DNA of 64,000 nucleotides from Paraglaciecola sp. MB-3u-78 (GCF_002835935.1 NZ_PJCF01000011.1:1-64000); one strand, 5' to 3'. Positions 47,283 to 57,206 are shown, counted from the stretch's first letter. Program-made: numbers and translations. The notes: generated by a model from the sequence alone, not told the origin.

Positions 47283-48632
47283 TTAGCCTTTAGTTTCTTC
47301 CATATATCTTTGAGTGTATTCAAATATCAGAAGATTTTTATAGTAATAGCTTGTATCTTTAATTTTAGAGATTTGAAGTTTAGAAGTTGCTAAGTCAAAA
47401 TCATCAATAATCTTTTCAGCTAGTATTTCAAATCCTAAATATCTTAGCGAAACTAAAACATTCTCCAGCAAAGTTGATTTTTCAAAAACATGTGAAAAAG
47501 TTAATGTAGCTTCTTGAGATTTTAAGTCAGACATGTAGAGGTCGCTATATCGTTCAGAATAATCAATTCCATCCCTTGAGAAATAGAACAGCGCACCTAA
47601 ACCTGCTGCGTATTCAATCGAAAGTGTTTCTTTTAACTCACACAACACAGAGAGCTTTCTTTTACTTTCACTGCTAATTTTTTCAAACTTATTTACTGTG
47701 GTGGAATCATTCCAACTTAAACTAACTTTCGACGATTCAAAAATTTGTCGATTCTGCATTACCCAATGTCGAAGCACCTCAATAAGTTGCTGCTCAGATA
47801 TACCGAGTAAAGGTTTTTTCTCACCCACAATCGGTGCAAATTCATAATGTGACTTTATTCTTTCCAATGCAGAGTCTAACTTTCGTGGTGAAATATTAAA
47901 TCTTTTCCTGGCTAGGATTTTTGTTTCTTTGAAATCGTCACTACTTTTAATATTGCTAAATTCAATGGCTATTAATTTTAGAGTGCTTCGGCTAATTGCA
48001 TCATTCACACTACTCAGTTGGTATTCATCTAATATATCGTGAGTAAAATAAAATAATTTTTCTAAATTGTTATGCAACTCCTCAAATTCATTTCTTAAAA
48101 CTTGGCAACTAATTAAACCACCTATGTCTACTAAATGTTTTTTCGACGCTTTGCTTATCGGATATCTAAATGTTTGCCCAGTCGGATCTATATTTGCGAT
48201 GTCATTTATGTGTTTTTCAAAACTTGCTATTATATATTTATATCGTTCATCAAGTTCCAGAGCATTTTTTTTGAAGAAATCCCAAATTGCTTTAATATTA
48301 TGAACATAAATAATATTAACTCTTCCTGATTGTGTGCATATTGAGTACTTATCATGTTCCAGCTTTTTATTAGCGATTTCTGCAACTTTAATTAACTCCT
48401 CAATTGCCCCTTTTAACCTTAGCTCAATGGAATGTCTCATGTTAAAACAAATAGGATAAATAATGTAATCAGGGCTGGTTTGAATTCCGTTATCTTCTAT
48501 TACTTTATCTAACAAAGCTTTTGCAGCTAAAGAGAACCCTTCTGCATAATCAAAATAATTAACAAACCCATTGTTGCCGACACATGCATTTAACCTAGTA
48601 GGCTGACCACTCCGAAAAATTGTATTTAGCAC
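47283..48632 (-). CDS. Hypothetical protein, HEPN-like N-terminal part
   Basis: 449 residues, unrecognised. N-terminal half is helical with ICFNMRHSIELRLKGAIEEL (about 62-81), resembling the HEPN pattern in which MRHxxEL(Y/R)LK is frequent, and INDIANIDPTGQTFRYPIS (about 142-160), a phrase I associate with HEPN-type accessory proteins. No classic RxxxxH RNase motif is certain. The C-terminal half is helical and charged with no clear domain. It is more AT-rich than the neighbouring genes and flanked by non-coding, IS-derived DNA, so it was probably acquired. A defence or stress role is only a guess. Confidence 0.7.
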   Translation of the reverse strand: MLNTIFRSGQPTRLNACVGNNGFVNYFDYAEGFSLAAKALLDKVIEDNGIQTSPDYIIYPICFNMRHSIELRLKGAIEELIKVAEIANKKLEHDKYSICTQSGRVNIIYVHNIKAIWDFFKKNALELDERYKYIIASFEKHINDIANIDPTGQTFRYPISKASKKHLVDIGGLISCQVLRNEFEELHNNLEKLFYFTHDILDEYQLSSVNDAISRSTLKLIAIEFSNIKSSDDFKETKILARKRFNISPRKLDSALERIKSHYEFAPIVGEKKPLLGISEQQLIEVLRHWVMQNRQIFESSKVSLSWNDSTTVNKFEKISSESKRKLSVLCELKETLSIEYAAGLGALFYFSRDGIDYSERYSDLYMSDLKSQEATLTFSHVFEKSTLLENVLVSLRYLGFEILAEKIIDDFDLATSKLQISKIKDTSYYYKNLLIFEYTQRYMEETKG

Positions 48633-48990
48633 TATGTCCCTCTAATTTTCACAAATAAATAGTTTAAAGCATTACTGAAATTTGCGTGTAACGTTATACT
48701 TACACCCAATAATAGTTTGGCTAAAACATTAACAGACAACTCATATTAAATAAAAGTTAATAAAAGGACAGGCTGGAAGCAATTCAGAAAACGAAACCTT
48801 ACAAATAAGTAATTGAACGGCAGCTTTGGCACAAAGCACAAAGCGCAAATTCCTGATTCATAGGTATGTAATCGCTTTAGAAAATTTGCCCTACAAAAAT
48901 TAGGGAAAGTGGATCTTGAATTACTCAAACTTTCAAGAAACGCTCTATAGATATTAGGGTTGAATTTTTGTGTGATACCTCCGAGTTTCA

Positions 48991-49049
48991 TGCCCTGACG
49001 GGCACCTGCATCCATGCAGTTTTTGACTTGAAGGGATTCAAGTCAAAAA
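48991..49049. repeat. Three consecutive hairpins
   Basis: TGCCC-TGAC-GGGCA (48991-49004), CTGCA-TCCA-TGCAG (49006-49019) and a 13-base perfect stem TTTTTGACTTGAA-GGGA-TTCAAGTCAAAAA (49020-49049) follow each other with almost no spacer. All loops are four bases. They may be the folded part of a small RNA or the end of an interspersed element; no coding function is apparent. Confidence 0.75.
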
Positions 49050-49263
49050 CCATCAGGACGATGGCGCGAAGCGTGCTTTTGCTCTTTCTAACCCGCAAGC
49101 CAGACGATGTCAGAGCTGAAACAGTGGACGAAATCAGGACCAGTGAACGGCCGAAAAGGTGGCTCACACGACTATCAAAACCAGTTTTATCGAGTCACCG
49201 CTATGAATGCAAATGACACATTTGAGCTAGTCAGCTCTAGCTCATTAACCCAATAACAACACA

Positions 49264-49362
49264 CTTGAGCTGCTCGCACCTTATAAAGAGCAGATAAAAG
49301 CAGTGGCCATTGAATCTACTTTTAACTGGTATTGGTTAGTTGATGGCCTTATGGATCATGAC
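49264..49362 (+). pseudogene. IS110-family transposase fragment
   Basis: One frame reads LELLAPYKEQIKAVAIESTF and NWYWLVDGLM, matching the second conserved block of IS110 transposases (compare VIESTYNWYWLVDAL in the gene at 1973-2905). Only about 33 residues are left; upstream and downstream parts are missing. It marks a past insertion in the patch next to the 47283 gene. Confidence 0.75.
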
Positions 49363-49425
49363 AAAAACAAGTATCTCAGAAAATGTCATAAGGTTGGGCC
49401 TTTTTATAGATTAATAAAGGATACT

Positions 49426-50577
49426 TCACTTGGCTCGTTCGTTTGTTAATAACGCCGCCATTCCACTGTTAAACGCTTGCATCCACTTTGTTGAAAACTG
49501 CCCTTTGGCGATACGGTTGATCTCGATGACCGCCTTTTTCTTAGGTCTTTGTAAATGACTCTCATGGGCTCGCGCATGGGTGATGGCGTCAAAGGTGTCT
49601 AGTATGGCCAATAACTTTGCTCCTTCGCAAATATCGTCTTCTTTGATCCCCAGAGGGTAACCGCTGCCGTCAATTCGTTCGTGGTGTTGCATCACGATTT
49701 TACGGGCTTCGTTCCATTGATTGAGATTTTCTAGTAAGCGAGCACTTTTATAAACATGAGTACGCATCAGGTTAAATTCGTAATCTTCGAGCTTTTCCTG
49801 CTTATGTAGGACTGCAGTTGGCATAAAGGCCATACCAAAATCATGCATATAACAAGCAACGGCAAGTTGCACTTCATCGATGGGTGAGCCTGCGATTTTA
49901 TTGATGTAGCCGGCTAGCTTGGCAATCCTATCACCCCTGCCTTCCCAATACTTAGAGCGTTTTTCTATCGGTTTCATCAATTCACGAAAGAACATCAGAT
50001 CTTCACGTTCATCGTTAGAAATAACTTTAGGAATGCCTGCTGTTGCTATGCTAAGGGGCGCAGTAACCGCGGGTATTTCGCCGATATTTTCTTCTTCATC
50101 ACCTAGCTCAAGACTAGGATCTAATATGACGACTGCTTTGGCTAACAATTGTTCATGATCGGCGCTATTTTCAGGGGTAATATGTTTTATCGCCTCAACA
50201 AGTCGCTTAAACATCTCCTCATCATACTGAGCTTGCCCAGTTTGAATGCAGCTTTGCACGAATACTTTGACCTTATCCATGATCAATAACACCAAGTCAC
50301 TCATATTACTGGTGTATTGAATTTGCCCTTTGCGCAAGTAATCAAGAAGGTCTTCGGCGTACTGCAAAAGAGGGATCAGTGGCGAAAAATTAACTAAACC
50401 CAAGTCCCCTTTAATGGTGTGAATTGAACGAAAAAGTGAACGTTGTAATTCGTTATCTTCTGGCTTTAACTCCAACTCAATTAAGGTTTGTTCACTGGCT
50501 TCATAAAGTTCGTTAATTTCTTCCAATAGGTCGGTGAGAATATCTTCATCGAGATCTTCATGTGTAAACATTTGCAT
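49426..50577 (-). CDS. Hpt - HD-GYP domain protein
   Basis: 383 residues (a second ATG is at codon 3). Residues 1-115 form an Hpt phosphotransfer domain with the phospho-His in FRSIHTIKGDLGLV (about 53). After a linker, an HD-GYP type phosphodiesterase domain (about 205-375): CYMHDFGMAF holds the HD pair, then VYKSARLLENLNQWNEARKI, QHHERIDGSGYPLGIKED with a GSGYP version of the GYP motif, and AILDTFDAITHARAHES. HD-GYP enzymes break down cyclic di-GMP. Hpt plus HD-GYP suggests control by a phosphorelay. Single gene. Confidence 0.9.
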   Translation of the reverse strand: MQMFTHEDLDEDILTDLLEEINELYEASEQTLIELELKPEDNELQRSLFRSIHTIKGDLGLVNFSPLIPLLQYAEDLLDYLRKGQIQYTSNMSDLVLLIMDKVKVFVQSCIQTGQAQYDEEMFKRLVEAIKHITPENSADHEQLLAKAVVILDPSLELGDEEENIGEIPAVTAPLSIATAGIPKVISNDEREDLMFFRELMKPIEKRSKYWEGRGDRIAKLAGYINKIAGSPIDEVQLAVACYMHDFGMAFMPTAVLHKQEKLEDYEFNLMRTHVYKSARLLENLNQWNEARKIVMQHHERIDGSGYPLGIKEDDICEGAKLLAILDTFDAITHARAHESHLQRPKKKAVIEINRIAKGQFSTKWMQAFNSGMAALLTNERAK

Positions 50578-50772
50578 AGAATGAATAGCCTTAATGATTG
50601 AAAGTATTGATAGCTTTATTAAGTATCGGCTAATTAATAATTTAATTCATATATTTGTGCGGCAACAAAAAACGCTAAAATTTACCTACTTGTAAATCAA
50701 GTAGTATAAGTGTTTTAGCTAGTGGCTAAAAATGCGTATACTCTGCAGCCACTTAATCGACGAGGATAGGTC

Positions 50773-51492
50773 TTGATAGCGCTTTTACGCATAGTTGCGA
50801 TATTCTTTTATTTTTTGCTGATCAACCTAGTACTCATCTTGATTTGTTTGGTACGGCCTTTTCATCGGGATAACGTGCACGTTGCGGGTGCTTTGTATAG
50901 TTCTGTTTCTGCTTTATTGGGATTGAAAATTGAAATCCGGGTACCAGATAGCGTCAAGCAAGGTGGCCCGTACGTCTATATTGCTAATCACCAAAATAGT
51001 TATGATTTATTGACTATTTGCGGTGCGACCCAAAAAGGGACTGTCACTGTCGGTAAAAAAAGCCTTAAATGGATACCTGTGGTTGGTCAGATTTATTGGT
51101 TGACAGGTAACATTATGATCGACCGAAAAAACTCTGGTCGCGCCCATGATACTTTACAAGGGACAGTGCAAAAAATTCAAAAAAAGCGCCTATCTGTGTG
51201 GTTTTTCCCTGAGGGAACGCGCAGTTATGGTCGCGGATTGTTGCCCTTTAAAACAGGTGCGTTTCGCATTGCCAAAGCCACCAATGAACCCATAGTGACG
51301 ATTACTGCCAGCCGATTATATGATAAAATAAAATTAAACAGATGGGACAATGGCACGTTATTAATCGAACTGTCAGAGCCGGAGTTTATGGATGAAAATA
51401 AATCTTTAAAACAAAATGCTGAATATTTCCATCAAAAAATGCAACAACAGATTAAAAAAGTAGACGCAGAAGTAGACAATAAAATCGGGTAA
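50773..51492 (+). CDS. plsC: 1-acyl-sn-glycerol-3-phosphate acyltransferase
   Basis: Inner-membrane enzyme making phosphatidic acid. 239 residues, TTG start 50773 behind GAGGATAGG. N-terminal TM segment (LRIVAIFFYFLLINLVLILI), catalytic NHQNSYD (HX4D, about 72-78), NIMIDRKNSGRA and the substrate motif FFPEGTRSYGRG (about 148). All four PlsC motifs are intact. The rraB gene follows after 25 bases, probably in the same transcript. Confidence 0.94.
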   Translation: MIALLRIVAIFFYFLLINLVLILICLVRPFHRDNVHVAGALYSSVSALLGLKIEIRVPDSVKQGGPYVYIANHQNSYDLLTICGATQKGTVTVGKKSLKWIPVVGQIYWLTGNIMIDRKNSGRAHDTLQGTVQKIQKKRLSVWFFPEGTRSYGRGLLPFKTGAFRIAKATNEPIVTITASRLYDKIKLNRWDNGTLLIELSEPEFMDENKSLKQNAEYFHQKMQQQIKKVDAEVDNKIG

Positions 51493-51517
51493 CCCGGTTA
51501 GCTCAGAGGCAAATTTT

Positions 51518-51880
51518 ATGAATTCAGAAGATACATCCGAACTAGCCGAATGGCATGAATTTAACCAAGAAACTATCGAAGCATTGATCGAAGACGGCAG
51601 TGATGCCAGTCAAGCACATACCATTGAGTATCACTTTGCTAGCGCTGACTTTGACGTATTAGAAAAAGCGGCCGTTGATGCCTTTAAAGCCGGTTTTGAA
51701 GTGGGTGATGCCGAAGAGTTAGAGTTGGAAGATGGTGAAGAAGTCTTTTGCTTTGATGCCGTGGTCGAACGTATGTTGGATGCAAATTTAATCAACCAAG
51801 ATACTGACAAGCTGTTTGCAATTGCCATTAAACATAACGTAGATTACGACGGCTGGGGCACATTCTTTATTGAAAAGTAG
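51518..51880 (+). CDS. rraB: Ribonuclease E inhibitor RraB
   Basis: 120 residues, acidic. IEALIEDGSDASQAHTIEYH at the start, FDVLEKAAVDAFKAGFEVGD in the middle and HNVDYDGWGTFFIEK at the end are the hallmarks of RraB, which binds RNase E and changes degradosome composition. It lies behind plsC and is closed by a strong terminator. Complete. Confidence 0.93.
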   Translation: MNSEDTSELAEWHEFNQETIEALIEDGSDASQAHTIEYHFASADFDVLEKAAVDAFKAGFEVGDAEELELEDGEEVFCFDAVVERMLDANLINQDTDKLFAIAIKHNVDYDGWGTFFIEK

Positions 51881-51906
51881 TCATCATCCATCAGTTCAAA
51901 AAATAG

Positions 51907-51945
51907 ACCAATGACACAAAAGTGTCATTGGTTTGCAAAAAAAAC
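51907..51945 (+). terminator. Terminator of plsC-rraB
   Basis: ACCAATGACAC-AAAA-GTGTCATTGGT (51907-51932), an 11-base perfect stem, followed by TTTGC and then an A-run, so it may act in both directions. Confidence 0.82.
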
Positions 51946-52047
51946 GCAGTAAAACCATCATCTAAGCGTCATTAAAAGTACATCTCAGATTCACATTACT
52001 CATTCATATTACTGCCCATAATAAATATTACATGGGAAAACACACTA

Positions 52048-52939
52048 ATGAGTATCAAAACACTTTCCAAATTAGCTTTATCTGTATCCGTTGCACTGGG
52101 TACCTGCGCCTTGATGGCTCCTGCCCTAGCGGCAGAAGAGTCAGAAGAAAACATGGAGTCGATCACAGTTGTTGGCAGAAGTGTATCTTATGCCAACAAC
52201 CAAACATCAGACGAAATGATGAAGCAGCAAACATCCATGACCAGCGTATTGGCTGCCATTGATAACTTGCCAGGGGTATTAATTAACGAAGGTGATACTT
52301 TTGGTGCTGACGATTGGTCCACCAGTATTTCTATTCGTGGTTTTCAAGTTGATTTATCTCAACAGCAAATTGGTATGACTGTAGATGGCATTGCCAATGG
52401 TAATTCCAATTATGGCGGCGGCGCTAAAGCCAATCGTTATATTGATACCGAAAACTTAGCTAGAGTCGACGTATCCCAAGGTACCGCAGATATTGCTTCT
52501 CGCTCACATGAAGCATTAGGTGGCACACTTGATTTTATTACCTTGATGCCTGGTGTAAACGAGCGTTTGGTTGTTAGCACTACGTTTGCCGAGTTTGATG
52601 GCAGAAAGTTTTTTGCACGTTATGAAACCGGCGAAATCGCTAAAGATACTTTTGCATGGTTCAGTATGTCTAACCAAGAAAGTAGTGACTGGATGGATCA
52701 AACTGCAGAAAATGTGCGTGACCACTTTGCTGCAAAAGTGATTAGCACTATCGGTAACGTTAATTTGACTGCTTATGCCTCTTACGATGATACCCATGAA
52801 GACAATTACCAACGTATATATGGCTTGTCGCAATTTGAGCAAAACTCTAGCTGGGATCAACTCACTAGCGAATGGACAGGTATCCCTTACCAAGATCAAG
52901 CTTATCGCCGTGGTTGGTCTACGTTAAGAGAAAACTTTT
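52048..52939 (+). pseudogene. TonB-dependent receptor, 5' part (split by IS)
   Basis: Signal peptide 1-30 (LALSVSVALGTCALMAPALA), plug domain with ESITVVGRSVSYANNQTSDE, DNLPGVLINEG and ISIRGFQVDLSQQQIGMTVD, then the first barrel strands. The frame is cut after codon 297 by the element at 52940. Joining 52048-52939 with 54499-56003 restores an uninterrupted 799-codon frame reading LRENFFTYLKADFTVGEV over the junction. The truncated product would keep the plug but no closed barrel, so it cannot work as a pore. Confidence 0.93.
52932..52939 (+). repeat. 8-bp target duplication (AAACTTTT), left copy
   Basis: AAACTTTT at 52932-52939 recurs at 54491-54498 directly outside the IS ends, showing a simple insertion. 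Confidence 0.95.
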
Positions 52940-54490
52940 GTAACTATTCAGCCTCATGAAAATATATTTTGACGATCCCAGCGATCGTATTGACTGATCC
53001 CGCTAGGATGTCAGACTTGCCTTAATATCACTTTAGTTATTAACCAATGAAGATTGACGGCATTGAAATCGACAGTGTGATCGATTCAACAAAAAAGTTG
53101 CTTACAGAGGATAAATCAATTTCGCCGGCCTTAAGAGCGGCAATTGAATTGATCATGCTGGTTGTGTCTTTGCTTGCTAATCGATTAGGACTAAATAGCC
53201 AAAACAGCAGTAAACCACCCTCCACAGATTTTGATAGAAAGAAGAATTCAAGGACTAAATCTGACAATCCGGCCGGCGGCCAGAAAGGGCGGGAGGGTAA
53301 AACGCTGAGCCCGTTCGAAGAGCCCGATGTAGTCAAGGATATTCCCGTAAACAGGGCGCTATTGCCTCCTGGGAAGTATCGTGATGCTGGCGTCCAGTGT
53401 CGTCAAGTGGTTGACATAGAAATATCACGCATGGTCACCGAATACAGAGCGCAAATACTGCTCAACGAAACAGGCAAGAAATTCACAGCTGAGTTTCCAC
53501 AAGGTGTTAACAGTGCTATCCAATATGGCGATGGCATTAAAGCGCACGCGGTTTACCTGTCACAATATCAATTGCTGCCTTATAAACGTATTGAAGAGTA
53601 TTTTTCCGATCAACTCAATATTCCGATCAGTGCGGGAACCTTGTTTAACTTCAATCAAAAAGCGTCAGATTTAATTGAGCAAACAGGTGCCGCGGATCGG
53701 ATCAAAGCCGCACTACGAGCATCACCCGTGCTGCATGTTGATGAAACAGGCGTCAACATTAACGGCAAGCGGCGTTGGTTACATTGTGCCTCATCACTTA
53801 CCTGGACGTATTTCCATGCCCACGATAAACGTGGGAAAGAGGCCATGGATGCGGCCGAGATACTGCCATGCTTTACGGGCATTCTGTGCCATGACCACTG
53901 GAAACCTTACTACAAATATATCCTATGTGAACATTCTCTGTGCAATGCCCATCATTTGAGAGAATTGGAAAGAGCGTGGGAGCAAGACAAGCAGAAATGG
54001 GCCAATGAAATGCGTGCACTGCTGACCAAGCTTTGTCAGGACGTGAAGGATAATGACGGTAAGTTAACGCCAGAGTCTGCCCGCGTCGCCAGAGAACAGT
54101 ACCGTGAAATACTCTTTGAGGGTGATAAGGAGTGTCCGCCACCAAATGAGGAGGACCGACCAGCAGGACAACGGGGTCGTTTAAAACGAACCAAAGCGCG
54201 CGCCTTGCTTGAACGGCTCAGAGAATTTGAAAATGATGCGCTTAGATTTATCGAAATAAAAGATGTCCCCTTTACTAACAATCAAGGGGAAAACGATATT
54301 CGAATGACAAAAGTACATCAAAAAATATCGGGATGTTTCAGAAGTCAAAACGGTGCGGATATGTTTTGTTTGCTTCGCAGTTACATATCCAGTTGTCGCA
54401 AGCAAGATGTTTCAGCAAGTGAGGCGTTGCGACTATTGTTCAAGGGCAGGCTTCCTGACATCTTTTCATCTGCGCGACCTGAATAGTTAC
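52940..54490 (+). mobile_element. Single-gene IS66-type element (1551 bp)
   Basis: Terminal inverted repeats GTAACTATTCAG (52940-52951) and complement (54479-54490), 12 bases perfect, nearly the same as GTAACTACTCAG of the element at 14262-15806. One transposase, no tnpA/tnpB, exact 8-bp target duplications. Confidence 0.95.
53047..54486 (+). CDS. IS66-type (ISBst12 subgroup) transposase
   Basis: 479 residues; stop inside the right inverted repeat. Same organisation as the 14381 transposase: LNSQNSSKPPSTDFDRKKNS, AGGQKGREGK, Asp in VLHVDETGVNING, Asp in ILCHDHWKPYYKY, Glu in NNQGENDIRMTKVHQKISG, and GCFRSQNGADMFCLLRSYIS. Clearly related but not a recent copy, so two separate arrivals of the subgroup. 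Its base composition is more GC-rich than the host gene around it. Likely active. Confidence 0.94.
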   Translation: MKIDGIEIDSVIDSTKKLLTEDKSISPALRAAIELIMLVVSLLANRLGLNSQNSSKPPSTDFDRKKNSRTKSDNPAGGQKGREGKTLSPFEEPDVVKDIPVNRALLPPGKYRDAGVQCRQVVDIEISRMVTEYRAQILLNETGKKFTAEFPQGVNSAIQYGDGIKAHAVYLSQYQLLPYKRIEEYFSDQLNIPISAGTLFNFNQKASDLIEQTGAADRIKAALRASPVLHVDETGVNINGKRRWLHCASSLTWTYFHAHDKRGKEAMDAAEILPCFTGILCHDHWKPYYKYILCEHSLCNAHHLRELERAWEQDKQKWANEMRALLTKLCQDVKDNDGKLTPESARVAREQYREILFEGDKECPPPNEEDRPAGQRGRLKRTKARALLERLREFENDALRFIEIKDVPFTNNQGENDIRMTKVHQKISGCFRSQNGADMFCLLRSYISSCRKQDVSASEALRLLFKGRLPDIFSSARPE

Positions 54491-54498
54491 AAACTTTT

Positions 54499-56003
54499 TT
54501 ACTTATTTAAAGGCTGACTTTACTGTGGGTGAAGTAGCTTTTAGTACCAATGTTTATTATCACAATAACGAAGGTCGTGGAGATTGGGTGCCACAATATG
54601 TAGTTGATCTAGTTGATGATGGTGAAGGCAACGGTCATTCAGAATTGGTATCAGGAAATACTGTTTATGGTGGCGGTGTTTTAGGCCAAATTACCTTTGT
54701 AGATAGGGGAGGTGTATCGTTGCCTATTGGTGACAAAACTAGTTGTGCATCATTGACATTCCCCTATGGCGGAAGTCGCAACGATGATCCTAGTACCCCA
54801 GATGTCGATGAGTCTAGTAATCTAACTTATGATCCAAACTGTTTTGCAGATGGCGCTATTCCAGTCGGTTCATATCGCCATACTAATTATAAAAAATCAC
54901 GTATTGGTATTAACGGTGATTTTATCTGGGATACGCGTATAGCCGATATGGATAATACGCTACGTGGTGGTTTCTGGTACGAAGATTACACGCGTGATGA
55001 AAATCGTAGTTGGCATAAAATCATTGATTCGGCGACTAGTTACCGTTTTGATGAAACCCCTTATTGGGTTCAGTACGATCGCGAATTCCCAGTAGAAACT
55101 ACGATGTTTTACCTTGAAGACCAACTTGATTTAGGTTTTGCTAAAGCGCATTTTGGTATCAAGCAGTTTTTTGTTGATGTGTCGAAAAACGACAGATTTA
55201 ATGCAACCAATGATCAGGGTGTATCTTCGGATTCAGACTTACTTTTCTCAGCAGGTTTTGTGGCACCTTTACCTGTAACTGGACTTGAGATGTTCGCTGG
55301 TTTTGCACAAAACTACGCTTCCATTAAAGATGCTGTATTAGAGCGTGATGATTCTGATTTAAGTTCGGTTAAGCCCGAAACTGCTGACAACTTTGACTTG
55401 GGCCTAAGGTATTCGTCTAAAGACTTGAGCGCTAGCTTGACTTATTACGTCACTAAATTTGAAGACAGGATCAACTTTGTGAGTAATGAAACTGTGACAG
55501 GTATCGACTTCTTAGAGTCGACTGCTGGTGGTTATATTAATGACGGCGGTATAGAATCGAAAGGTTTTGAAGCATCATTAAGTTACCAGTTGTCTGATAA
55601 CTTTAGTGTGTATGGATCTTATACAAGTAATGATTCCGAATATACTGAATCAGAGTATACGGAAGTGGACATTATAGGTAATGGTGTCATTGGTGCGGCT
55701 GAACAAATGGGTGTGGTGAGTATCGATTGGGTACGTGGTAACCATTATGCAGGCCTGAGCACTAAATATGTTGGCGAACGTTGGATGAATCAAGCGAATA
55801 CCGCAGCTGTAGAAGCTTATACAGTCAGTGATTTTTACTTGGGTACTACCATTGACGACTTAGGCAGCAGTGTTGAGTCGATTGAGATTAACTTCACTAT
55901 CAACAACCTGTTTGATGAAAGTTACCTTGGTACTGTTGCCACCAATGCAGCATGGATTGGTGCTCCTCGTACGATGGCCCTAAATCTAAAAGCCGCGTTT
56001 TAA
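54499..56003 (+). pseudogene. TonB-dependent receptor, 3' part (barrel)
   Basis: Continues the 52048 gene: KADFTVGEVAFSTNVYYHNN, many aromatic-rich beta strands, and the terminal strand ending APRTMALNLKAAF with a C-terminal Phe. An internal ATG/GTG could start translation at 54525 but no signal peptide exists, so export is not possible. The gene leads a cluster with two phosphatases and an esterase, which suggests uptake of a phosphorylated substrate or iron chelate cleaved in the periplasm. Confidence 0.92.
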
Positions 56004-56030
56004 ATAAAGTTTCCCTGTGTGTCACTTTAG

Positions 56031-56057
56031 GGCGAGCTTAGGCTCGTCTTTTTTTTT
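56031..56057 (+). terminator. Terminator after the split receptor
   Basis: GGCGAGC-TTAG-GCTCGTC stem (one G-T pair) followed by nine T. Confidence 0.88.
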
Positions 56058-56078
56058 GCCTAGTTAGAGTGAGTTGAA

Positions 56079-57200
56079 ATGAAATTATTCTTGTTTTTTG
56101 GTTTATGCTGTTTTGTTTTAACGAGCAAGGCTGCCGATAATTTAATCTTGGTCAGTATTGACGGATTGCGTTGGCAAGAAGTATTTCAGGGCTATCAGGA
56201 TGATGTGCTTGATTTAGATACATTTAAGGAACAAAAAGCAGGCTTAGTCAAACAGTTTTCAGGAATAAGTGCTGAGAATAAACGTCAGAAGCTGATGCCT
56301 TTTTTATGGAATGTATTGGCTAAAAACGGGGTGTTAATCGGTAACCGTGACTCAGGCTCGAACATGGGGGTCACAAACGAATATTGGTTTTCGTATCCAG
56401 GTTACAATGAGTTGTTAACAGGTAAAGCTGATCCGAATATTGATTCAAATAAAGCCATCGAAAACCCCAATACCACTATATTGGAATGGCTAAATAAACA
56501 ATCAGAATACCAAGGAAAAGTGGCTGCTTTTGGTAGTTGGGATGTGTTTCCCGCCATTATTAATCGGACACGCAGTGGTGTGCCTATTAATGCGGGTTTT
56601 GAATCTGCCGATTGGGCTGGTTTATCAGATAAAGCTAACTGGTTAAATGGGTTGCAAACACAAATTCCCAGTCCTTGGCATAATGTGCGTTTAGATGCCT
56701 TTACCTTGGGATTTACCAAAGAATATATCTTGGCACATCAGCCAAAAGTGATGTATGTGGCACTAGGTGAAACAGATGATTTTGCTCATCAAGGAAATTA
56801 CCCTGAATACTTACGGGGTGCTAACCGAGCCGATAAATTTATTGCTCAGTTGTGGACATTGTTGCAATCTATAGAGCAGTACCAAGATAATACCAATCTG
56901 ATTATTACGGTGGATCATGGTCGTGGTAATTCTGCAGAATCTTGGCAACACCATGCTAGCCCAAAGGCTGTGAAAGGTTATTTAAACGGATTAAAACAAT
57001 ATCAGGATGGCATACCGGGTGCAGATCAGATTTGGCTAGCCGCCATGGGGCCAGATGTGAAAGAATCAGTTGGAAGCCAGCAGACCCGAAGCTTCAACTT
57101 AGATCAAGTTGCGGCAACTGCCGTGCAATTGCTTGGGTTCGATTATCAGCAATTTGCAACGGACATTGGCCAACCCTTACCGATAGTCAAACAAAGGTAA
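56079..57200 (+). CDS. Exported alkaline-phosphatase-superfamily protein
   Basis: 373 residues, signal peptide 1-18 (FLFFGLCCFVLTSKA). The fold of the alkaline phosphatase/NPP superfamily is shown by LILVSIDGLRWQEVFQG (metal Asp), VTNEYWFSYPGYNELLTGKA (nucleophile position), GETDDFAHQGNYPEYLRGAN (Asp and His ligands) and LIITVDHGRGNSAE (Asp-His). Members hydrolyse phosphodiesters, phosphate or phosphoglycerate esters. Six bases before the next phosphatase, so one operon. Substrate unknown. Confidence 0.85.
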   Translation: MKLFLFFGLCCFVLTSKAADNLILVSIDGLRWQEVFQGYQDDVLDLDTFKEQKAGLVKQFSGISAENKRQKLMPFLWNVLAKNGVLIGNRDSGSNMGVTNEYWFSYPGYNELLTGKADPNIDSNKAIENPNTTILEWLNKQSEYQGKVAAFGSWDVFPAIINRTRSGVPINAGFESADWAGLSDKANWLNGLQTQIPSPWHNVRLDAFTLGFTKEYILAHQPKVMYVALGETDDFAHQGNYPEYLRGANRADKFIAQLWTLLQSIEQYQDNTNLIITVDHGRGNSAESWQHHASPKAVKGYLNGLKQYQDGIPGADQIWLAAMGPDVKESVGSQQTRSFNLDQVAATAVQLLGFDYQQFATDIGQPLPIVKQR

Positions 57201-57206
57201 ATCATC

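Larger units (their letters stand above)
48633..49425. other. Accessory non-coding patch with hairpins and an IS110 remnant
   Basis: About 790 bases. It holds three adjacent hairpins (48991-49049), a short open frame from ATG 49107 to TAA 49254-49256 (49 codons, SELKQWTKSGPVNGRKGG at the start, unrecognised, no clear ribosome site), and an IS110 transposase fragment (49264-49362). The remainder shows no gene. Confidence 0.55.

Noticed and set aside
48746-49015. Minus-strand 89-codon frame over the hairpin patch
   Set aside because: It runs through the hairpins, has no recognisable domain and no clear ribosome site.
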